Source: Candidatus Aegiribacteria sp. | Lineage (GTDB): Bacteria > Fermentibacterota > Fermentibacteria > Fermentibacterales > Fermentibacteraceae | Length of the DNA stretch: 7,052 nt | Direction of reading: 5' to 3' | Assembly (NCBI GenBank): GCA_021107345.1 | Contig: JAIOSX010000328.1 | Location: forward strand, 1-7,052 | Shown: positions 1-4,872 of the stretch, one piece after another | Layout of the letters: each line of letters opens with the position of its first letter | How positions within the stretch are numbered: the first letter of the stretch is position 1 | The notes under the pieces: model-generated | Told to the model about the DNA's origin: nothing | Database searches by the model: none | Seen by the model: the letters and a program-made list of their open reading frames with translations, nothing else | Translations under genes and position numbers: made by a program

Positions 1-4
1 TCGG

Positions 5-10
5 TATAAT
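5..10 (+). promoter_or_regulatory. Candidate -10 promoter element
   Basis: The hexamer TATAAT matches the sigma-70-type -10 consensus exactly. The matching -35 element would lie to the left of the window and cannot be inspected, so this is half a promoter at best. Transcription from it would start near base 16-18, right at the foot of the inverted repeat at 15-104, and would give gene 1 a leader of about 225 bases. A hexamer match alone can arise by chance, hence the low confidence. Confidence 0.3.
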
Positions 11-14
11 GCGC

Positions 15-104
15 TGCTATTCTGAGTTCCAGCAAGGCACTGGTTTATGCGCATAGCACCGCTATGTAATTGAACCAGTAACGCAGCTGGGGCTCTGAAG
101 AGCA
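15..104. other. Long nested imperfect inverted repeat (possible structured leader RNA or small RNA)
   Basis: Reading outward from a three-base loop (58-60), the arms pair as follows: 52-57 with 61-66 (6 bp, CATAGC/GCTATG); a 4x4 internal loop; 39-47 with 71-79 (9 bp, one G-U); an asymmetric internal loop (34-38 against 80-85); 24-33 with 86-95 (10 bp, two G-U); a T-T mismatch; 20-22 with 97-99; an A/G mismatch; and 15-18 with 101-104. Around 32 pairs are possible over 90 bases. The wobble pairs fit RNA folding better than a DNA palindrome. No T-run follows on either strand, so it is not an ordinary intrinsic terminator. I tested it by eye for integron attC core motifs and for tRNA features and found neither. 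No known riboswitch was recognised. A REP/MITE-like dispersed repeat is the main alternative. Confidence 0.5.
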
Positions 105-124
105 AGCAGGATGCGATAGTTTAT

Positions 125-142
125 GCTGTACAGAGTACTAGC
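125..142. other. Small hairpin in the leader region
   Basis: Bases 125-131 (GCTGTAC) can pair with 135-138 and 140-142 (GTAC and AGC, with T139 bulged) around a three-base loop. An eight-base word, GTTTATGC, occurs at 43-50 in the large hairpin and again at 119-126 beside this one. No T-run follows in either direction, so terminator function is unlikely. The rest of 143-230 is unstructured by eye, AT-rich from about 190, and holds no gene. It includes a weak -10-like TATGAT (197-202) without a good -35 partner. Confidence 0.25.
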
Positions 143-231
143 TTAAAAACAGGTGGCCAGGGCAGGGGCTTTCCAGCATTTCTGTCTGCATTTATGTATG
201 ATTGTAAATAAGTATTTTTGATCATCTCCTG

Positions 232-237
232 AAAGGA
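232..237 (+). promoter_or_regulatory. Ribosome binding site of gene 1 (decides a TTG start)
   Basis: AAAGGA ends four bases before the TTG at 242. An in-frame TGA at 230-232 blocks any start further upstream. The next in-frame start candidate, the GTG at 272, has no comparable purine-rich site before it. TTG at 242 is therefore the best start, although its spacing is a little short. Confidence 0.6.
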
Positions 238-241
238 TTAT

Positions 242-3200
242 TTGAACTACGCTCCGTCATTTATCAAAGAAGTGATCTGCCGGGGTGAACTCTCTGGTAG
301 TTTCAGGGGAGCAGTGCTTCTGGCGGATATCTGTGGCTTTACATCTCGATTTGACAGGATGACAGGTATGGGTGCCGAAGGTGCGGAACTCATCTCCCGG
401 GAGGTGAGTCGTACCCTCTCCCGTGTGGTTGAAGCCGGTGCTGTGTATGGGGGGGTCCCTGTTTCATTCGCTGGCGATGCAGTTACTCTGGTTTTCCCGG
501 GCGGCGTAGAGGGTGCCGAAAATGCCAGCAGTCGGATCCACTCAATAACGGAGGAGGACATTCTTCCGCTCAGAATCTCGGTTGGCGAAGGTCTGATAAC
601 CTGGGATGTTGTTCCAATGAATGAGTGGACATTTTACAGCTTCCAGGGTTCCGCCGTAAGGCAGGCTGCAATGACTGGTTCCGGCTGTACTCCCTCGCAA
701 TTGTCCTTACCTGCCGAAGAAGATGAGCCTGTTTTGATGATATCCGGAACTCTCCCAACGACCTGTTTCACTTCGCCGAAACTCTTTGGCGGCAGTACGG
801 TGAATGAATTCAGGCAGGTCATCAGTATCTTTCTCTCGCTGGAGAATCGCAGAGGAAGCAACTGTCCCAGGGGCTTTCAGGAGCTGATTCTTGAGATCGC
901 CGGGGAACTTGGCGCTTATGTGTCGGGTCTGGAGGCCGGTATGAAGAACTACCATATTCTGGTGGTATTCGGAGCCCCTGTCTCAAAGGAAGACGACCCT
1001 CGTCGCGCAGATGTATTTCTACAGCAGGTGTTTGCCAGGGCATCCGGCAGAGTGAAGGCCGGAACCGCCAGCGGTCTGGTTTTCAGCGGTAAATTGAGCA
1101 CATCCCTTCTGGAATCTTACACGGTTCTTGGACCTTCGGTAAACCTTGCAGCACGGCTACATGACTGTGCCAGATGGAACACTGTCTTCAGCGGACCGGT
1201 TTTCAACCACGCATCCCGGCTCGGAGTCCGGCTATCGACGGAAATCTCTCTGAAAGGAATCTCCAGTCCGGTACAGGCTGTGGTACTCTCGCCGTTACAG
1301 AAAAGAGTTACCGCGGCCAGGCCCGTTCCTCCGCTTATCGAAAGAGACGATCTGTTGAACCGGCTTGATATTGAGCTGATGAAAGAAACCCCCCAGATCC
1401 TTCTTACCGGGGTGACCGGCATGGGCAAGACCAGATTGGCAGGAGAGCTCAGTCGGATGATGCGTGTCATTTTCGTTATTTCTCTTCGGTGTGTAGGCGT
1501 TTCAAGTGGAGGCCTGGACATCTTCTCCAGATGGCTGGGGGGATGGATGGGGCTTGAAGTCAGCGAGGGGGGGCTGACTGCTTTCAGGGAAAAGCTCTAC
1601 GGTTTTATAGATCTGCTGGAAGAACTTAATGATCCGGAGGCAAATGAGATAGCGGACGAGTTGCTAAGGGCGGAATCCGTACTTGCTGCCATGCTGGGTC
1701 TCCACTGGGAGAGGTCGCTCTACCATGGGCTGGATCCCAAGGGCAGGTTCCAGAATACAGTATCTGTCATCACCTCCTTCATCAGGGGACATTGCCTGCT
1801 TCAAAAGACGGTCATAGTGCTTGATGATCTGCAGTGGATAAATTCCGACTCTGCAGGACTGCTGGCAGCGGTGCTGGAAGAACTTGGTCCGGGCAGACCG
1901 CCCGTACTCCTCCTTTCAAGACCGGGTATGAACGAAACAATCGGAAACCTTGGATTGACACCGGAAGAGATGAAGCTGCAGCCACTTTCAAGAGCCGGAT
2001 GCAGAAGTTTCCTGGAGTGGAGCCTGGGTAGAGAGCCTTCTGAGGAGCTCCTTGACTGGTTTCATCATCGTACCGAGGGAATTCCATTCTTCATGGAGCA
2101 GTATGCCGGGATGCTGAAATCGGAGACAGGTCCTCCAGATAAAGAGAGCTTTCCCGGCAACGTCCATGCGCTTCTTGTAGCAAGGCTGGACAGGTTGGAA
2201 CCGAAGCTGAAGAAGGCAGCACTTACTGCCAGCATACTCGGCCGGGCTTTTGATCCCGAGATACTCCAACGGATTGTATCTGACGAGGATCTGAAAGATC
2301 TTCTTGACAAGGGTGTCGTTGAGAGGGTGTGGGAGCGCACGCCAGGAGGACGGTTCAGCTTTATTCACATTCTGCTTAGGGAGGCCGCCTATCACCTTCA
2401 GCTTCACTCGGAGCGCAGGAAACTTCATAAAAGGGCAGCGGAGGAGATGGCGGGAATCTGGGCTCGCCGACCGGAGAAGGCTCAGAGTATAGCATATCAT
2501 CTGGAGCAGGCTGACTGCGCAGAGGAGGCTTCGTGCTGGTACATTGAGGCCGGCAGGCACGCATTTTCCAAGAGGATGACTACAACTTGTCTGAACTGTA
2601 TGAAAAAAGTTCTTAATCTGTCCGGTGATGTTTCCAGAAGACTTGATGCCCACAGGATTATCTATGATCTGCACTCTTCCAGCGGCAGCTGGGAGGAAGC
2701 TGGAAAAGCCATTGAGACGGCAGCAGGGGAAAAGAACCTTGGTTCGCGAGATCAAGCCAGGGTGCGAATGATGCGGGCTAATCTGGCAACGAACCTCGGC
2801 AGACCGCAGGAGGCACGGGAACTGCTTGAAGGCCTTGAGGAAATGAACCCCGAACTGAGATCGCAGATACTCCACAACCGGGGACGTATGCTGATGTTGC
2901 AGGGTAGGACAGAGAAGGCAATGGAACACCTTCTTGCTGTCCACAGAGAGCTGCAGGATGGAACACCTGAGGAAAGACTGGTAGCAGTAAAGGCTCTGGG
3001 CAACGCATCGGGCTGCATGCTTCGCATGGGCCAGCTTGAAGATGCCGAAAAGTCGTTCAGGCAGGTATTAGCCTATGCAACAGAGACCGGAGATCTGGTA
3101 ATGGAGACCCTGTCCATGGGTAACCTGGCGCTGGTGTACAAATATCTGCCCGGCAGATTCAGCGACGGAAAGGCGATGATGCGCAGGCACCTGAAGCTTG

Positions 3201-3850
3201 CCCGGAAGACCGGAAGCCATCTGCTGGAGCTGCAGGCTCTAGGTAACCTGGGTACAATGCTGGAGAGAGAAGCCCCTTCAGATGAAGCTTTCGAGCTTCT
3301 TGAGCAGGCTATGGAGCTTGCCCGGAAGTATGGTGGAAGCGAGGCGCTTTCGATATCCCAGGCCAACCTGGGAGGTGCCTTGCAGAGAGTGGGTAAACTG
3401 GAACGTGCGCTGGAGCTTCTGGACGCATCTCTGAATGTCTGCAGTGGAGAAGGGTTGGGGCTGCATCGGGTCGATTACGCCCTTGAGAGATCCAACATCC
3501 TGATGGACATGGGACAGCTTGAGAAGGCAGGAGAGCAGATCGAACAGATCAATGACTGGTCTTTTCCGGTTAACTATATTTCCTACATAATCTTTTACAG
3601 AGGCAGATTGCTGCGGCTACAGAACAGGCTGGGAGAGGCTGCAGAGGTACTGAGAGAGGGGCTGGAGCAGGCCTCCGAAGGATTGGAAAGATTCAATCTT
3701 CTCAGTGAGTTCTATCTGACCACCGGGGATAAAAAGGTTCTCAGCGAATGCCTGAAGCTGGGGGAAGATATCCAGAGGAAAACACCTCACTGGGATCTCA
3801 ACGCAAAACTGGTTGAGTTGAAGAAGGATCTGAAAAACTCTATGGATTAG
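242..3850 (+). CDS. Soluble adenylyl cyclase-like protein: tandem class III cyclase domains, P-loop ATPase, TPR array
   Basis: The 1,202-residue protein has no membrane segment or signal peptide, so it is probably cytoplasmic. Cyclase domain 1 (about 22-160) has ADICGFT (Asp29) and SFAGDA (Asp79), the two metal-binding aspartates of class III cyclases. Cyclase domain 2 (about 188-350) lacks them but has Lys235, Thr294 and, in GPSVNLAAR, Asn301 and Arg305, which match the adenine-binding and transition-state residues of mammalian sAC. One composite active site making cAMP from ATP is therefore likely. An AAA_16/STAND-type ATPase follows: Walker A GVTGMGKT (390-397), Walker B VIVLDD (524-529), a GIPFFMEQ segment near 613, ARLDRL (647-652) and a helical FSFIHILLREAAY segment (705-717). 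TPR-like helical pairs fill about 837-1175. The order of domains matches ADCY10 and many bacterial cyclase-ATPase-TPR proteins. The input signal is unknown; the ATPase and TPR parts probably sense or scaffold. It is the first gene of the unit, and gene 2 starts 20 bases downstream. Domain calls are firm; active cAMP synthesis is inferred. Confidence 0.9.
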   Translation: MNYAPSFIKEVICRGELSGSFRGAVLLADICGFTSRFDRMTGMGAEGAELISREVSRTLSRVVEAGAVYGGVPVSFAGDAVTLVFPGGVEGAENASSRIHSITEEDILPLRISVGEGLITWDVVPMNEWTFYSFQGSAVRQAAMTGSGCTPSQLSLPAEEDEPVLMISGTLPTTCFTSPKLFGGSTVNEFRQVISIFLSLENRRGSNCPRGFQELILEIAGELGAYVSGLEAGMKNYHILVVFGAPVSKEDDPRRADVFLQQVFARASGRVKAGTASGLVFSGKLSTSLLESYTVLGPSVNLAARLHDCARWNTVFSGPVFNHASRLGVRLSTEISLKGISSPVQAVVLSPLQKRVTAARPVPPLIERDDLLNRLDIELMKETPQILLTGVTGMGKTRLAGELSRMMRVIFVISLRCVGVSSGGLDIFSRWLGGWMGLEVSEGGLTAFREKLYGFIDLLEELNDPEANEIADELLRAESVLAAMLGLHWERSLYHGLDPKGRFQNTVSVITSFIRGHCLLQKTVIVLDDLQWINSDSAGLLAAVLEELGPGRPPVLLLSRPGMNETIGNLGLTPEEMKLQPLSRAGCRSFLEWSLGREPSEELLDWFHHRTEGIPFFMEQYAGMLKSETGPPDKESFPGNVHALLVARLDRLEPKLKKAALTASILGRAFDPEILQRIVSDEDLKDLLDKGVVERVWERTPGGRFSFIHILLREAAYHLQLHSERRKLHKRAAEEMAGIWARRPEKAQSIAYHLEQADCAEEASCWYIEAGRHAFSKRMTTTCLNCMKKVLNLSGDVSRRLDAHRIIYDLHSSSGSWEEAGKAIETAAGEKNLGSRDQARVRMMRANLATNLGRPQEARELLEGLEEMNPELRSQILHNRGRMLMLQGRTEKAMEHLLAVHRELQDGTPEERLVAVKALGNASGCMLRMGQLEDAEKSFRQVLAYATETGDLVMETLSMGNLALVYKYLPGRFSDGKAMMRRHLKLARKTGSHLLELQALGNLGTMLEREAPSDEAFELLEQAMELARKYGGSEALSISQANLGGALQRVGKLERALELLDASLNVCSGEGLGLHRVDYALERSNILMDMGQLEKAGEQIEQINDWSFPVNYISYIIFYRGRLLRLQNRLGEAAEVLREGLEQASEGLERFNLLSEFYLTTGDKKVLSECLKLGEDIQRKTPHWDLNAKLVELKKDLKNSMD
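2990..3470 (+). repeat. Tandem TPR units of about 40 residues within gene 1
   Basis: Successive helix ends AYATETGD (codon at 3071), KLARKTGS (3194), ELARKYGG (around 3317) and the degenerate NVCSGEG (3434) recur every 40-41 residues, the spacing of kinesin-light-chain-style TPR_12 units rather than the classic 34. The helix A positions (LGNASGCMLRMGQLEDA, LGNLGTMLE, ANLGGALQRVGKLERA) recur in step. The 14-base word AGCTTGCCCGGAAG is identical at 3195-3208 and 3315-3328, exactly 120 bases apart and in the same codon phase. More divergent TPR-like pairs extend on both sides. TPR arrays bind protein or peptide partners, so this part is a probable docking or sensing surface. Confidence 0.75.
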
Positions 3851-3860
3851 AAGTAGATTT

Positions 3861-3865
3861 GGAGG
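3861..3865 (+). promoter_or_regulatory. Ribosome binding site of gene 2 (decides the start)
   Basis: GGAGG, preceded by TTT, lies five bases before the ATG at 3871, an ideal spacing. An in-frame TTG at 3859 would extend the protein by four residues, but it overlaps this site and has no site of its own, so it is rejected as the start. Confidence 0.85.
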
Positions 3866-3870
3866 CTCCC

Positions 3871-4851
3871 ATGAGTATTACAATTCTGATAGCCTGTGTT
3901 ATATCTGTAACAGGAATATGGAGCCGCTGGGACAGGCACGATGGAAACTGGGATGAGCTGGCTCCTCTTCTCGCCGCTAACGGTTACGATACTGTATTTT
4001 ACATGGCTGCCTATGGTCCTGTTATTGATGATGAAGGCCTTCGGGAATGTCTGGATGCGTGTCTTCCTCTGGGTATTGAAGTCCATGCTTGGGTAGTCAT
4101 GTGGAGAATTGATTACGTATCCGGTGTTCAGCTGGAAATCCTTCAGAGTGAGGAGAGACTGCAGGCGTACAGCGATGGGGAGGTAATCCGGAACTGGCTG
4201 AATCCAACCGACCCCGGGAATGTGGAACTCATGGCAGAGACCTGTCTCCGGATTGCTGCGGAATACCCGGTAACAGGGATTCACCTGGATTACATCAGAT
4301 ACAAGTATTACCTTTCAGGTTATTCCGAGAATACTCTTGATAGATTTCTTGAGGAGATGAACCTGAGATCCGTAGACTGGCCTGATGACTGCATACGAGA
4401 CGGGCAATACTATGAAAGATTCATGGAATGGCGGGCCGGAAGGATGACCGATGCCGTCCGCGCTGTGAGGGATTCCCTTAACAGAATCAACCGGGTTGTT
4501 CAGTTGTCTGCTGCGGTAATGCCTCACGAAAGGGAAATGCTTCCCTTCGGTCAGATGTGGAACAGGTGGCTTGAGCTTGGTCTGCTTGATTTTGTAGTTA
4601 CCATGAATTACACTGAATCCGATTCCCAGTTCGTACTCTGGGGTGAAGAACAGCTTGAACTTGCAGGTGATCACATGATACTGTGCGGAATAGGAGAAAT
4701 GTCCAGTTCTGCGGAACTTACGGGAAGTGAAGTTTTCCACCAGACAGCTCTTGCTGAGAACATGGGATTCGATGGATGTGTCATCTACCATCTGTGTGAT
4801 GAAGTTATAGAAAGATTACAAAGATCCTCTGACCGGGATCCCGGCGACTGA
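3871..4851 (+). CDS. Putative glycoside hydrolase-like TIM-barrel protein (GHL10/DUF187 type)
   Basis: From the ATG behind the GGAGG site the product is 326 residues, about one catalytic domain of the GHL10 (DUF187) family, whose characterised or predicted members act on polysaccharides or peptidoglycan-type glycans. Visible family-like segments, in order, are: GYDTVFYMAAYGP near residue 34; the strand VHAWVVMW (71-78, His72, Trp74); LNPTDPGN, which opens the central region; GIHLDYIRY (136-144), with Asp140 the best candidate catalytic or substrate-binding acid; VVQLSAAVMP; LDFVVTMNYTES (Asp240, Met245); and GFDGCVIYHL near the end. The alternating strand-helix pattern fits a TIM barrel. The N-terminus (MSITILIACVISVTG) is a short hydrophobic stretch with no basic residue; it could be a minimal signal peptide with cleavage after VTG. 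LIAC resembles a lipobox, but Cys9 is too close to the start to be convincing. Substrate is unknown. It lies 20 bases after gene 1 and 21 before gene 3. Assignment is from remembered family motifs. Confidence 0.7.
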   Translation: MSITILIACVISVTGIWSRWDRHDGNWDELAPLLAANGYDTVFYMAAYGPVIDDEGLRECLDACLPLGIEVHAWVVMWRIDYVSGVQLEILQSEERLQAYSDGEVIRNWLNPTDPGNVELMAETCLRIAAEYPVTGIHLDYIRYKYYLSGYSENTLDRFLEEMNLRSVDWPDDCIRDGQYYERFMEWRAGRMTDAVRAVRDSLNRINRVVQLSAAVMPHEREMLPFGQMWNRWLELGLLDFVVTMNYTESDSQFVLWGEEQLELAGDHMILCGIGEMSSSAELTGSEVFHQTALAENMGFDGCVIYHLCDEVIERLQRSSDRDPGD

Positions 4852-4863
4852 TCCGGTAAGAAA

Positions 4864-4868
4864 AAGGA
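4864..4868 (+). promoter_or_regulatory. Ribosome binding site of gene 3
   Basis: AAGGA ends four bases before the ATG at 4873, inside the 21-base gap after gene 2. No other start codon lies between the stop of gene 2 (TGA, 4849-4851, which is in the same frame) and this ATG, so the start is unambiguous unless it lies deeper inside the gene. The hydrophobic signal-like residues that follow at once support it. Confidence 0.75.
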
Positions 4869-4872
4869 TAAT

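Noticed and set aside
9..56. A 15-codon small open frame (ATG at 9, TAG at 54-56), or the tail of an upstream gene in that frame.
   Set aside because: It has no ribosome binding site, overlaps the -10 element and the hairpin, and its translation is unrecognisable.
15..104. The leader inverted repeat as an integron attC site or an intrinsic terminator.
   Set aside because: The attC core motifs (RYYYAAC and GTTRRRY) are not placed at the arm ends, no integron cassette structure is present, and no T-run follows the hairpin on either strand.
171..202. A promoter formed by TTCCAG (171-176) and TATGAT (197-202).
   Set aside because: The -35 match is poor and the spacing of 20 bases is too long; the extended -10 TG is also one base out of place.
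1988..2944. A 318-codon open frame on the minus strand, antisense to gene 1.
   Set aside because: It lies wholly inside the well-supported cyclase-ATPase-TPR gene, shows no recognisable motif or domain, and is the sort of long antisense frame that a stop-poor coding strand generates.
3859..3870. An upstream TTG start for gene 2.
   Set aside because: The TTG overlaps the GGAGG site that serves the ATG at 3871, and there is no ribosome binding site before it.
3847..4284. A 145-codon minus-strand open frame opposite gene 2.
   Set aside because: It is antisense to conserved GHL10-like segments and its translation has no family features.
4849..4872. Genes 2 and 3 as one protein through TGA readthrough, since both lie in the same frame with only this stop between them.
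   Set aside because: Gene 3 has its own Shine-Dalgarno site, ATG and signal peptide-like start. No other in-frame TGA in the three genes suggests recoding.
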